Shown here piece by piece: positions 54,703 through 63,749 of a stretch of 64,000 bases of DNA. The stretch is from the NCBI GenBank assembly GCA_946478665.1, contig CAMLCZ010000001.1, positions 310,001 through 374,000 of the forward strand, read 5' to 3'. The stretch is from an uncultured Bartonella sp. (GTDB lineage: Bacteria; Pseudomonadota; Alphaproteobacteria; Rhizobiales; Rhizobiaceae). Position 1 is the first letter of the stretch; each line of letters begins with the position of its first letter. The translations under genes were made by a program, and so were the position numbers. The notes beneath the pieces are model-generated. The model ran no database searches. It saw only the letters and a list, made by a program, of their open reading frames with translations, and was not told the origin of the DNA.

Positions 54703-55863
54703 TTAAATAAACCAACACAAATAGTCATTTGATACAGCAAATATCATAAATGCCATAACAATAAAAAGACCAATGCTGAAGATTATTTCTTGTATACGTT
54801 TGGGAACTGGCCGCCCAACAACTGCCTCTATTACATAGAAAACCAGATGCCCTCCATCCAACGGTGGAAGAGGAAATAGATTTATTAATCCAATACCGAT
54901 GGAAAGAAATGCTGTAAAATTCAACAGCGACATAAATCCAGATTCACTAACCTGCCAAGCAATTGTTGCTGTTTTTGATGGACCACTTAATTGGCAACGA
55001 TCTTCCCGTCCCGCGATTAACCTACCGATAAAGCGAACTGTTTGCACCACTATAAAGGTTGATCGGTCAAATGCCTCATGAACAGCACCGAAAAAACCAT
55101 AAGTTATGTGCTTCTGGTATTTGGTATCAAGACGTTGTGGATTGTTCGGGTCTGCTGGGGCTCCTGCCCCTATCATTCCAATGCGTACTTTATTACCAAA
55201 ACCGTCATCCCGTTCCGTAGGCTTCGGCGTAATCGTTAATGGAAACGACTTTCCTTCGCGTTCAATTTCAAAATTGATAGGATCACCACCATGTAAAGAT
55301 ACATAGGCAATCAGATCATCAAAACTATCAACGGACTTACCGTCCATTTTCAAAAATCTGTCGCCTTGTTTCAAACCTGCATTAATGGCTGGCGCACCTT
55401 CCACCAGAGAGCCGACGACTGGTTCTATGGCAACACGCCCATAAGAAAAGAAGAAAAACGACAAAACGACAACGGTAAAAAGTGCATTTGTAAAAGGACC
55501 TGCAAATACGGTTGCAGCCCTCGCCCAGGCACTAGCGGCAGCAAATGACCCCGGCATAGCTTTAGCAGACGGGTTGGTGGTCATGCTGGCAGCATCTCCA
55601 TCTCCAACAAATTTCACGTAACCGCCTAGCGGTATAAGTGCCAATCGCCAATGGGTACCGCGTTTATCAGTATAACCACACAATTCAGGTCCAAACCCTA
55701 AGGAAAAAGCCGAAGCGCCAATACCGCACCACCGACCAACAAGGTAATGCCCCATCTCATGAACAAATATAATGACCATTATGGCGCCTATAACGCCAAG
55801 AACGCGCAAAGCGGGTACACCGAATTGAGTAATAAGACCTAATATATCCAAAAATTGCCCCAC
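54703..55863 (-). CDS. rseP: Site-2 protease RseP
   Basis: 386 residues, an inner-membrane zinc metalloprotease. HEMGH at residues 35-39 binds zinc, GIGASAFSLGFGPELCGYTDKRGTHWRLALIPLGGYVKFVGD follows, one PDZ domain lies at about 140-215 (GAPAINAGLKQGDRFL), and the third zinc ligand is in LPPLDGGHLVFY near 330. It cleaves anti-sigma factors and leftover signal peptides within the membrane. It starts 2 bp after cdsA. Confidence 0.95.
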   Translation of the reverse strand: MGQFLDILGLITQFGVPALRVLGVIGAIMVIIFVHEMGHYLVGRWCGIGASAFSLGFGPELCGYTDKRGTHWRLALIPLGGYVKFVGDGDAASMTTNPSAKAMPGSFAAASAWARAATVFAGPFTNALFTVVVLSFFFFSYGRVAIEPVVGSLVEGAPAINAGLKQGDRFLKMDGKSVDSFDDLIAYVSLHGGDPINFEIEREGKSFPLTITPKPTERDDGFGNKVRIGMIGAGAPADPNNPQRLDTKYQKHITYGFFGAVHEAFDRSTFIVVQTVRFIGRLIAGREDRCQLSGPSKTATIAWQVSESGFMSLLNFTAFLSIGIGLINLFPLPPLDGGHLVFYVIEAVVGRPVPKRIQEIIFSIGLFIVMAFMIFAVSNDYLCWFI

Positions 55864-55865
55864 AA

Positions 55866-56681
55866 TCAGATCAAGTTAAACATATTGGACGGAACATTCA
55901 TATCAGATGTAACAGCCCCAACAAAATAGAGCAAAACGGCAGCATAGACCAGACCATCCACCCTATCCATAAAACCACCATGTCCAGGAAGAAGTGTACC
56001 AGAATCTTTAACACCGAAATGTCGCTTAACCCATGACTCTGAAATATCACCAATTTGAGAAATGATAGACAAAGCAAGCGCCAATAACGGTATGAAATAG
56101 TTTGCCGGACTGGTATCCAACGCCAGATATGCAACCAATGTACCACCTGCGACGCCTGCTAATGCACCCCCGATAGCGCCGCTCCATGTTTTATTTGGCG
56201 AAAACCGTGGGGCAAGCTTTGGTCCACCGACAGCCCGTCCATTAAAATAGGCGGCAATATCTGTCCCCCAAACCACAGCATAAAGAAAGATGATGGCACC
56301 AAAGCCGAATGGTTCTTCCCCCCTTATATAGGCCAAAGACATAACTGGCAGTGTTGCATATATATATCCACCAGCGACCCAGCCAGCATTGCGCCCCGAA
56401 CATAATGCCATAATGAGCGCTGAAATAATAATGTAAACAAAAACAAGCGAAGCTGAATAATCAAAAACCAATAGATAGCCGAAAATGGCATAGGCAACAC
56501 ATGCCACAATTCTGGTTATGCTTTGCCATTTTGTTTTGGTGATCGTCATCCATTCATGCAGCACGAAGCCGCCAATGCACCACGAAAACAAGGCAAATGC
56601 AAAACCTCCAAGCCAAGTGAGCCATAGAGCGAAAGCCCCAAAAACCAAAGATGTCAAAATTCTCATAGCAAGGTTAGACAT
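55866..56681 (-). CDS. cdsA: Phosphatidate cytidylyltransferase
   Basis: 271 residues from the ATG at 56681 (CGGAG 5 bases upstream); the frame runs open to 56891 into uppS without homology. Seven or eight membrane helices and the C-terminal signature SQIGDISESWVKRHFGVKDSGTLLPGHGGFMDRVDGL. It makes CDP-diacylglycerol for phospholipid synthesis. A 79-bp gap separates it from uppS. Confidence 0.94.
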   Translation of the reverse strand: MSNLAMRILTSLVFGAFALWLTWLGGFAFALFSWCIGGFVLHEWMTITKTKWQSITRIVACVAYAIFGYLLVFDYSASLVFVYIIISALIMALCSGRNAGWVAGGYIYATLPVMSLAYIRGEEPFGFGAIIFLYAVVWGTDIAAYFNGRAVGGPKLAPRFSPNKTWSGAIGGALAGVAGGTLVAYLALDTSPANYFIPLLALALSIISQIGDISESWVKRHFGVKDSGTLLPGHGGFMDRVDGLVYAAVLLYFVGAVTSDMNVPSNMFNLI

Positions 56682-56760
56682 CTGCACTCCGATCGAAGCA
56701 AGCCTCCCAATAATAAACGGGCTTGATCTTAATAATAGTTTCAACCTGAGAGCCAAACAC

Positions 56761-57483
56761 TTAGTTGGATCCCCTCTTCTGTTCATCAATTGCGCCAAAA
56801 CGACGTTCTCTTGACCCAAATTCCATGACGGCTGCATCCAATGCGCTTTCATTGAAATCCGGCCAATAACAAGGTGCGAAATACAATTCACTATAAGCGG
56901 ATTGCCAAAGAAGAAAATTTGACAATCGTTGCTCGCCGCTTGTTCTAATAATCAAATCGGGATCAGGCATATTCAACGTATCCAAATAATCCGCGATATT
57001 GGTTTCATTAATTTGATCTGCGGTAATTTTACCTTGAGAAATATTTTGCATTATTTTTTGCACGGCACGCGTTATTTCGCTACGTCCGCCATAGTTAAAT
57101 GCCACCACCAGATTAAGTCCGGTATTGTGGTTGGTCATTTGTTCTGCGTCGTGAAGCAAGGCCACAATATCCTTAGGCACACCATTACGATCACCAATAA
57201 TGTGAATGCGAACATTTTGCGCATTCAATTCGGCTAAATCTCTTTTGATAAAAAGTTTTAAGAGCCCCATCAAATGGCTGACTTCTTCAGCTGGGCGTGA
57301 CCAATTTTCCGATGAAAAGGCGAAAACAGTTAACCACTCGAGCCCCATACGACTCGAGTGTCTTACAATACGGTGCAATGTTTCCATACCGGCTTTATGT
57401 CCAGCAATACGGGGGAGACCACGGGCGCGAGCCCACCGACCATTTCCATCCATTATAATTGCGATGTGACGCGGGTATGGCAT
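56761..57483 (-). CDS. uppS: Undecaprenyl diphosphate synthase
   Basis: 240 residues. [27 protein letters not shown] (catalytic Asp), [24 protein letters not shown], and [27 protein letters not shown] are the cis-prenyltransferase motifs. It builds the C55 lipid carrier for peptidoglycan and LPS from farnesyl diphosphate. It starts 27 bp after frr. Confidence 0.95.
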   Translation of the reverse strand: MPYPRHIAIIMDGNGRWARARGLPRIAGHKAGMETLHRIVRHSSRMGLEWLTVFAFSSENWSRPAEEVSHLMGLLKLFIKRDLAELNAQNVRIHIIGDRNGVPKDIVALLHDAEQMTNHNTGLNLVVAFNYGGRSEITRAVQKIMQNISQGKITADQINETNIADYLDTLNMPDPDLIIRTSGEQRLSNFLLWQSAYSELYFAPCYWPDFNESALDAAVMEFGSRERRFGAIDEQKRGSN

Positions 57484-57510
57484 AAAACGTTCCTAACGGC
57501 TTGAATTGCC

Positions 57511-58071
57511 TTAGACTTGCATAATTTCTGCTTGTTTTGCAGCAAGAACCTTATCGGTTTCTGCAATCATATCATCAGTCAATTTTTGAATTTTTTCAGA
57601 AAGTCCGCGACTTTCATCCTGACTAATTTCGCTATCTTTTTCAGCCTTTTTCAAAGTTTCCATACCATCGCGACGAACGTGACGAATTGCAACACGTGCC
57701 TGTTCAGCATATTGCTGTGCGATCTTTGCCAATTCTTTACGACGTTCCTCGTTCAATTCCGGTAGAGGAATACGTAATGTTGTACCATCTGTTATTGGAT
57801 TTAAACCTAAAGCCGATTCTCTAATGGCACGATCAACGGCGCCGACCATTGTTTTATCCCAAACGGAAACTGATAGCATACGAGGCTCAGGAACAGAAAT
57901 ATTAGCCACTTGATTAAGTGGAACTGTAGAACCATAGGCTTCAATTGTAATCGGCTCTAACAGGCTTGTTGATGCTCGCCCTGTGCGTAGACCTGCCAAC
58001 TCATGTTTAAATGCGTTAATGGCGCCTTCCATACGGCGCTTGAGATCGTCGGTATTTGCAGCGTCACTCAT
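57511..58071 (-). CDS. frr: Ribosome recycling factor
   Basis: 186 residues, the standard length. [62 protein letters not shown] [19 protein letters not shown] and [16 protein letters not shown] are conserved in Frr. It splits post-termination ribosomes together with EF-G. GGAG precedes the ATG; 35 bp after pyrH. Confidence 0.96.
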   Translation of the reverse strand: MSDAANTDDLKRRMEGAINAFKHELAGLRTGRASTSLLEPITIEAYGSTVPLNQVANISVPEPRMLSVSVWDKTMVGAVDRAIRESALGLNPITDGTTLRIPLPELNEERRKELAKIAQQYAEQARVAIRHVRRDGMETLKKAEKDSEISQDESRGLSEKIQKLTDDMIAETDKVLAAKQAEIMQV

Positions 58072-58106
58072 ATTCGTACTCCTTCAGATTACTTGCGGGA
58101 TGTGTA

Positions 58107-58826
58107 TTACTCGGATACCACTGTAAATCGCCCAGTACCATTCAATATATTCACCAATCCGCCTTTTTCATGAATTGAATAAACAATTATTGGCACATGA
58201 TTTTCACGCGCCAAGGCAACAGCGGTTGTATCCATAACCGAAAGACCACGATTAAGAACCTCTTGATGGGTTAATCTGTCAAAACGTGTTGCTGTTGGAT
58301 CTTTCTTAGGATCAGCAGAATATATGCCATCAACCTGAGTGCCTTTGATAAGAACATCTGCACCAATTTCAGCGGCACGAAGTGCTGCAGCCGAATCTGT
58401 TGTGAAGAAAGGATTGCCTGTTCCGCCGGCAAAGATAACAACTTTTCCCTGATTCATGTAACTGATAGCCTTGCGTTGCGAAAAGCTTTCGCAAATTTGC
58501 GGCATAGCAATAGCTGACAGCATGACTGCTTCGACGCCAAGTTTGGTCAAAGAGGTTCGCAATGCGAGCGAATTGATGGCGGTTGCCAACATACCCATAT
58601 GATCGCCAGTGACGCGATCGCCACCTCTTGAAGCAACAGCAACACCGCGGAAAATATTGCCACCACCAATCACGATGCCAACTTCAACACCCATTGCTCT
58701 GGCATCTGCTATATCCATTGCTATACGATCAACGACAGACACGTCGATACCAAAACTTTGTCCTCCCATCAGCGCTTCACCAGAAGCTTTTAACAAAATA
58801 CGTTTGTACTGTGGGGTATCAGTCAT
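58107..58826 (-). CDS. pyrH: UMP kinase
   Basis: 239 residues of the amino-acid kinase fold: YKRILLKASGEALMG, VGIVIGGGNIFRG, GDHMGMLATAINSLAL, VIFAGGTGNPFFTTDSAAALRAAEIGADVLIK and ADPKKDPTATRFDRLTH. It phosphorylates UMP with ATP and is a hexamer regulated by GTP and UTP. It sits between tsf and frr as in most bacteria. Confidence 0.96.
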   Translation of the reverse strand: MTDTPQYKRILLKASGEALMGGQSFGIDVSVVDRIAMDIADARAMGVEVGIVIGGGNIFRGVAVASRGGDRVTGDHMGMLATAINSLALRTSLTKLGVEAVMLSAIAMPQICESFSQRKAISYMNQGKVVIFAGGTGNPFFTTDSAAALRAAEIGADVLIKGTQVDGIYSADPKKDPTATRFDRLTHQEVLNRGLSVMDTTAVALARENHVPIIVYSIHEKGGLVNILNGTGRFTVVSE

Positions 58827-58871
58827 CGGTAGTCTCCAATATTGAAATTCTTTTTTTGACCTCGATACACG

Positions 58872-58902
58872 AAGGGCACTGCGTTGTCACGCAATGCCCC
58901 TT
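58872..58902. other. Intercistronic hairpin tsf-pyrH
   Basis: AAGGGCACTGCGT and ACGCAATGCCCCTT pair over about 13 bp with one bulge and one wobble. It lies in the 143-bp spacer between tsf and pyrH. No U-tract follows on the minus strand, so partial termination or mRNA protection is possible; this would let rpsB-tsf be expressed above pyrH. Confidence 0.6.
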
Positions 58903-58969
58903 ATAAGACTTATTTTTTCTAATACAATTCAGTGCAAAAAACTGATTTGATTAAAAAAGAATAAAAAGT

Positions 58970-59893
58970 TTAGCCTTTTACAGCAGCTGCTACTTCTGCC
59001 GCAAAATCTGTTTCTTCTTTTTCGATTCCTTCACCCAAACCGAAACGGATAAAGCCTGTGATTTTAGCAGGTGCACCGATAGTCTTTTCAGCTTCTTTCA
59101 AAGCTTCACTAACTGTCTGGTCAGGATTCATAACGAAAGCTTGAGAAAGCAAAACAACTTCCTCATAAAACTTGCGCATACGGCCTTCAACCATCTTTTC
59201 TACGATGTTTGCTGGCTTGCCTGATTGCTGAGCCTGTTCTGCGTAAATTGCTTTTTCACGTTCAACTGCAGCAGGATCAACTTCCTCAGGTGTTAAAGCC
59301 AAAGGATTGGCAGCAGCAACATGCATAGCAACCTGACGACCGAATGCAGCAGCAGCTTCTTTATCACCTGTGGTTTCGACAGCAACGAGAACGCCGATTT
59401 TACCCAAACCGTCGCCAATACCATTATGGATATATGTTGCAACAACACCGTTATCGACTGACAACTGGGCTGAACGGCGGAATGTCATATTTTCACCGAT
59501 CTTGCCGATTGCGTCCTTAATTGTTTCTTTTACAGATTTACCTGAATTCGGGTAAGCGGATTCTGAAATCTTTTCCAATGTACCGTCAGTTGACAATGCA
59601 GCTTGAGCAACATTGCAGACAATATCCTGAAACGCATCGTTACGAGCAACAAAGTCTGTTTCTGAGTTAACTTCAACCAAAACAGCCTTGTTACCATTAG
59701 AAGCGACACCGATAAGACCTTCAGCAGCTGTACGACCAGCCTTCTTATCAGCCTTTGCGATACCTTTTTTACGAAGCCAGTCAACAGCTGCTTCCATATC
59801 ACCATTAGTTTCAGCCAAAGCTGCCTTGCAATCCATCATGCCGGCGCCTGACAATTCACGAAGTTCTTTTACCTGTGCTGCGGTAATGCTCAT
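58970..59893 (-). CDS. tsf: Elongation factor Ts
   Basis: 307 residues. [21 protein letters not shown] (EF-Tu contact), [19 protein letters not shown], and [13 protein letters not shown] [16 protein letters not shown] are EF-Ts signatures. It recycles EF-Tu-GDP. It is downstream of rpsB with a hairpin between them, the usual S2/EF-Ts arrangement. Confidence 0.97.
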   Translation of the reverse strand: MSITAAQVKELRELSGAGMMDCKAALAETNGDMEAAVDWLRKKGIAKADKKAGRTAAEGLIGVASNGNKAVLVEVNSETDFVARNDAFQDIVCNVAQAALSTDGTLEKISESAYPNSGKSVKETIKDAIGKIGENMTFRRSAQLSVDNGVVATYIHNGIGDGLGKIGVLVAVETTGDKEAAAAFGRQVAMHVAAANPLALTPEEVDPAAVEREKAIYAEQAQQSGKPANIVEKMVEGRMRKFYEEVVLLSQAFVMNPDQTVSEALKEAEKTIGAPAKITGFIRFGLGEGIEKEETDFAAEVAAAVKG

Positions 59894-59975
59894 ATTTGCC
59901 TCTTTATTCTATAAAGGAGAAAGCGTGCAAAGGATTATTCCTCGGCACGCCTACAACCTAGATTCTAGCAATTTT

Positions 59976-60000
59976 AGCACCTTGCTTTAACCAAGGTGCT
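59976..60000 (-). other. Intercistronic hairpin rpsB-tsf
   Basis: AGCACCTTG (59976-59984) pairs with CAAGGTGCT (59992-60000) around 7 nt, 11 bp after the rpsB stop. No U-tract follows. Such hairpins commonly set the S2:EF-Ts ratio. Confidence 0.65.
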
Positions 60001-60010
60001 ATATCCTGAA

Positions 60011-60784
60011 TTATTCTGCAGCAGGCGTTGCTGCTTCTAATGCGGGTTCTGCCGGTGCTTCAACTTGTGCACCAAGATCAACACCCATAGCTCCTTGCTG
60101 ACGTGCAATACCATCAAGTGCTGCTTTAGCAACAAGATCGCAATAGAGCGCAATTGCGCGTGATGCATCGTCGTTACCAGGAATTGGATAATCGATATTA
60201 TCTGGATCACAATTTGTATCGATAACAGCAACAACAGGTATACCAAGACGCTTAGCTTCCTGGATAGCAATCGATTCTTTATTTGTGTCGATGATGAACA
60301 TAAGATCAGGAACTGATCCCATATCCTTGATACCGCCAAGAGCGCGGTTCAATTTTTCACGGTCATGCTCAAGGTTGAGGCGTTCTTTCTTGGTGAAGCC
60401 TTGTGCTTCATTGGCAAGAATTTCATCAACTTTACGCAAACGCTGGATAGAGTTGGAAATTGTTTTCCAGTTTGTCAACATACCACCAAGCCAACGGGCG
60501 TTGACATAATACTGGGCTGAACGATTTGCTGCATCTGCAATAATATCTGATGCTTGGCGCTTTGTACCAACAAAAAGAACACGACCACCGCGTGCAACAG
60601 TATCTGAAACCACCTTCAAAGCGTTGTGAAGTAGTGGAACAGTCTGTGCCAAATCAATGATATGAATATTATTGCGTTGTCCGTAAATATACGGAGCCAT
60701 CTTTGGATTCCAACGATGTGTTTGGTGACCAAAGTGAACACCAGCTTCCAAAAGCTGGCGCATTGTAAAATCTGGCAATGCCAT
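60011..60784 (-). CDS. rpsB: 30S ribosomal protein S2
   Basis: 257 residues from the ATG at 60784 (AAGGA upstream; the frame is open to 60847 without homology). [53 protein letters not shown] and the [25 protein letters not shown] segment are conserved in S2. The tail is Ala/Glu/Pro-rich. It leads rpsB-tsf-pyrH-frr. Confidence 0.97.
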   Translation of the reverse strand: MALPDFTMRQLLEAGVHFGHQTHRWNPKMAPYIYGQRNNIHIIDLAQTVPLLHNALKVVSDTVARGGRVLFVGTKRQASDIIADAANRSAQYYVNARWLGGMLTNWKTISNSIQRLRKVDEILANEAQGFTKKERLNLEHDREKLNRALGGIKDMGSVPDLMFIIDTNKESIAIQEAKRLGIPVVAVIDTNCDPDNIDYPIPGNDDASRAIALYCDLVAKAALDGIARQQGAMGVDLGAQVEAPAEPALEAATPAAE

Positions 60785-60897
60785 TTTCTTTATCCTTTCC
60801 GGTTGAACCTCCACGGAAAGAGGCAGATAACTGCCACCGGCGGACAAAAATGGATTTCTCCCATTTTTACCCTGTTTCCGTGTGTGGAATGCGTGCT

Positions 60898-60926
60898 AAT
60901 TAAGCAAAAAGCCAATGACTTTCAAG
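60898..60926 (-). promoter_or_regulatory. Possible rpsB promoter
   Basis: On the minus strand CTTGAA (60926-60921) and, after 17 bp, TTAATT (60903-60898) resemble alphaproteobacterial -35 and -10 elements. This leaves a leader of roughly 100 nt before rpsB. Sequence evidence only. Confidence 0.4.
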
Positions 60927-60991
60927 TCTTTTCTACTATTTGTTTGCGCTTGTTTGCTATTATTGGCCATTAATTTCTAAAATTGATGGCT

Positions 60992-61834
60992 TCAACGTGT
61001 TTTATTTCCATCTATTTTACAATCTGTGGATTTGGATGACATAGGCGTGAGTTGCAGACTCTTCATCTTGCCGCGGATTGAAAAATTTCCGTAATCCATG
61101 ACTAGATCGCGCGTTATGCCATTTTCATAAAGATCAAAACTTGTTCGATAGACCGGCAAACCGTCCTGATTTTCCTTGTCATTGAAATAGGAAATAATTA
61201 CCGGCCAATAACTTTCTGTTCCAAGTTTGCCCATAACTTTTGTTTCCGAATCTTCAATTGGTGTTTTCTTGTCACCAATGACAACACTGATATCGGTTGT
61301 ACTGTCGGCGTCATCAGACCCATCATACAATATAGTACGGTAAAAATGTTTACCTGCTCTTGCCTTTTTGATGATGTCTTCTGTTTGTACTGTCGGAAAC
61401 TCGGCTACTTTTAGTTTATGTTCAACGCCATCCGGCTTTTTTAATGTGACAATCAATTGATCTTTGACGATCTTGGCTGTCCCATCTGTTTCCGTTGGTG
61501 CGTCATTATCTATCTTTGTTCTAGTGGCAAAATGAAACTCTTTACCATCGCCTGCCTCAAAGCTTGTGGTTTGCTGATCGGTCAGGCGGTTTGTTCCATC
61601 TTCCATACCAATACGTGTGACAAAGCGAAAATGGGTGGTATAACCTTCACAGGAAGAACCAGAAAACTCATATGCCATACGGCCACTAACACCAGTTATT
61701 CCAGACTTGTCGGCGGCGTTTTCCAACTGCAAATCATATATTGCCAAATGCGATGCCATAACAAGCGGTTCTTCAGCAAATGCCAAACAGCTTGTTGCGG
61801 CATAAAAAAACATCGTAAAAAGAGTTCTGGACAT
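60992..61834 (-). CDS. eipB: EipB-like cell-envelope protein (DUF1849)
   Basis: 280 residues from the ATG at 61834 (AGGA upstream). Signal peptide ends near AFA-EEP. The mature part is nearly all beta: HLAIYDLQLENAADKSGITGVSGRMAYEFSGSSCEGYTT...RFVTR near the start, matching DUF1849/EipB of Brucella, a periplasmic beta-spiral protein needed for envelope integrity. Two Cys, one in SSCEGY and one near the C-terminus (TDCKID), correspond to the conserved disulfide. It is upstream of rpsB on the same strand but probably separate. Confidence 0.88.
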   Translation of the reverse strand: MSRTLFTMFFYAATSCLAFAEEPLVMASHLAIYDLQLENAADKSGITGVSGRMAYEFSGSSCEGYTTHFRFVTRIGMEDGTNRLTDQQTTSFEAGDGKEFHFATRTKIDNDAPTETDGTAKIVKDQLIVTLKKPDGVEHKLKVAEFPTVQTEDIIKKARAGKHFYRTILYDGSDDADSTTDISVVIGDKKTPIEDSETKVMGKLGTESYWPVIISYFNDKENQDGLPVYRTSFDLYENGITRDLVMDYGNFSIRGKMKSLQLTPMSSKSTDCKIDGNKTR

Positions 61835-61992
61835 TCGGCTTGTTCCTAATTTTGCGCTATTTCGCAATATCATATAAAAGACATTTAAAGCGAGTAAATT
61901 TGTTTTTTTATCATCGTATTTTAATTCGCATTTTATTGTTTATTGAAATGCGTTATGGAGCAAACACAATCTAATGTTGAAAGAGGTAGACA

Positions 61993-62454
61993 ATGTCAGA
62001 AACCATAGATAGCCGTTTACAAAAACTTGGTATTGAAATTCCGGAAGCTGTACAACCTGTCGCCAATTATGTAACAGCTGTACGCTCTGGTAATCAGCTT
62101 TTTATTTCAGGTCAATTGCCACTTTCTGGCGGAAAGCCTGTTGCTGTCGGTAAAGTTGGCAGAACTGTAAGCCCTGCCCAAGCCAAGAAATCAGCTGAAG
62201 CCTGTGCAATCAATATTCTTGCACAAGCCAAAGCAGCCTTAGGCTCGCTTGATAAAATCAAACGCGTTGTCAAAGTTACGGCTTTTGTCGCTGCTGACCC
62301 GAATTTTACCGATATTCCACAAATCGCTAATGGCGCTTCCGACCTTTTTGTCAATGTATTGGGTGAAATTGGCAAACATGCCCGATCAGCCGTTGGTGTA
62401 GCAGCACTACCTATGGATGTTCCCGTAGAAGTTGAAGCAATTCTGGAAGTTTAA
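61993..62454 (+). CDS. RidA family protein (YjgF/YER057c)
   Basis: 153 residues of the chorismate-mutase-like RidA fold: YVTAVRSGNQLFISGQLPLSGGKPVAVGKVG, then KRVVKVTAFVAADPNFTDIPQIANGASDLF and the ARSAVGVAALPMDVPVEVEAI ending, where the Arg is the substrate-binding residue of active RidA. It belongs to the longer subgroup (about 150 aa) common in Rhizobiales. It may deaminate reactive enamines. 3 bp before the next gene, so an operon. Confidence 0.9.
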   Translation: MSETIDSRLQKLGIEIPEAVQPVANYVTAVRSGNQLFISGQLPLSGGKPVAVGKVGRTVSPAQAKKSAEACAINILAQAKAALGSLDKIKRVVKVTAFVAADPNFTDIPQIANGASDLFVNVLGEIGKHARSAVGVAALPMDVPVEVEAILEV

Positions 62455-62457
62455 CGG

Positions 62458-63213
62458 ATGCGTCTTGAGTGGCTGAAGGCAAGACCAATTGCCAACCGGG
62501 GGCTTCATAACCTGAAAAAGCACATTTGGGAAAATACCCTGCCGGCTTTTGAACTTGCTGCGCTTTCCAACTTTACGATTTGTTGCGATGTGCAATTGTC
62601 TCATAATGGTGTGCCAATGATATTTCATGGCACTTCATTGGAGCATATTACACACAAAAAAAACCGCATTATTGATCTATCTTCTTCTACCATTGAAGCT
62701 TTACGTTTCGGCGATGGTCAGCAACAAATCATCTCGCTACAAACAATGCTGGAAACAATTGATGGTAAAGTACCAGTACTGGTCAATTTAGAAGGAAATG
62801 AGGGATTGGATGCCGGCTTGATTGCCAAAGCAACCGAGTTATTGGCGCATTATAATAATAAATCAGCCGTTATGTCGGAAGATATCCATTTGTTGCGTCG
62901 GTTACAGTTTTGTCACCCCTCTGTCCCTCATGGCATCAAGGCAAGAGGCAACCAACGCGTCCATATAGAACAGCATTTTTCAATGCTTGCCCATAATCTC
63001 GAATTTGTTTGTTATAAGCATAATGAAATTGCCAATCCGTTTACCCGTTTTGCAAAGCAAAAACTGTCATTACCTGTTCTGGCATGGCATATTGATAGCA
63101 AACACGATTGGGAAAAAGCAAAACGCTATGCCGATCAGATGGTGTTTGATAATTTCATTCCATGCGACCAAGACCAGTCCGAATTAGCCAAGACTATGAA
63201 TGCATTTTCTTAA
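62458..63213 (+). CDS. GDPD-family protein lacking catalytic residues
   Basis: 251 residues with the TIM-barrel pattern of glycerophosphodiester phosphodiesterase: PIANRGLHN..WENTLPAFELAA, CCDVQLSHNGVPMIFHG, VPVLVNLEGNEG and a C-terminal LAWHIDSKHDWEKAKRYADQMVFD. The key positions are changed: the HRG His is Asn13, the metal Glu of the ExD pair is Cys42, the Asp of the FHD motif is Gly58, and the ELK metal Glu is Asn110; Asp44 and His57 remain. It should not hydrolyse diesters. The frame is intact and is the second gene of an operon with ridA. Confidence 0.88.
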   Translation: MRLEWLKARPIANRGLHNLKKHIWENTLPAFELAALSNFTICCDVQLSHNGVPMIFHGTSLEHITHKKNRIIDLSSSTIEALRFGDGQQQIISLQTMLETIDGKVPVLVNLEGNEGLDAGLIAKATELLAHYNNKSAVMSEDIHLLRRLQFCHPSVPHGIKARGNQRVHIEQHFSMLAHNLEFVCYKHNEIANPFTRFAKQKLSLPVLAWHIDSKHDWEKAKRYADQMVFDNFIPCDQDQSELAKTMNAFS

Positions 63214-63233
63214 ATGCTGAAAGAGGTAATAAA

Positions 63234-63656
63234 ATGAATAAGACTTATGATCCTGATAACATTTTTGCCAAATTACTGCGTGGTGAAATTCCATCTGTTC
63301 GCGTTTATGAAGATGATAACGCTATTGCTTTCATGGATGTCATGCCACAAGGTGTTGGACATACGTTGATTGTACCACGTGATGGTTCACGCAATTTATT
63401 GGATGCAAAACCAGAAACTCTCGCATCTGTTATTCAGGTTGTTCAGAAAATAGCAAAAGCGGTAAAAAAAGCATTCAATGCAGATGGTGTTACTGTCATG
63501 CAATTTAACGAACCTGCAAGTGGACAGACTGTTTTTCATCTTCACTTCCATGTTATTCCGCGTTTCGAAGGTATTCCATTAAAAGAACATAGCGGTGCGA
63601 TGGCCGACGCAAAAATATTGGAAGAATCCGCAGCAAAAATACGCGCTGCGCTATAA
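63234..63656 (+). CDS. HIT-family (histidine triad) nucleotide-binding protein
   Basis: 140 residues from the ATG at 63234 (AGAGG upstream; the longer frame to 63162 overlaps the GDPD gene). FAKLLRGEIPSVRVYEDDNAIAFMDVMPQGVGHTLIVPR and the triad FHLHFHVIPRF (His-x-His-x-His) place it with HINT-type nucleotide phosphoramidases. It probably hydrolyses adenosine phosphoramidates in the cytosol. Third gene after ridA and the GDPD-like gene. Confidence 0.94.
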   Translation: MNKTYDPDNIFAKLLRGEIPSVRVYEDDNAIAFMDVMPQGVGHTLIVPRDGSRNLLDAKPETLASVIQVVQKIAKAVKKAFNADGVTVMQFNEPASGQTVFHLHFHVIPRFEGIPLKEHSGAMADAKILEESAAKIRAAL

Positions 63657-63703
63657 TCTTATCTTTTAGTCTTATTGCGTTTTAAGACTAAATCGCATTT
63701 TAT

Positions 63704-63746
63704 GAAAAAAAGCCCGCACATCTTTTTGGTAAATGTGCAGGCTTTT
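63704..63746. terminator. Bidirectional terminator, HIT gene / clpA
   Basis: AAAGCCCGCACAT (63709-63721) pairs with ATGTGCAGGCTTT (63733-63745), one mismatch, around an 11-nt loop. It is followed by TATTTTAG on the plus strand and by TTTTTTT on the minus strand, so it serves both convergent genes. Confidence 0.88.
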
Positions 63747-63749
63747 ATT

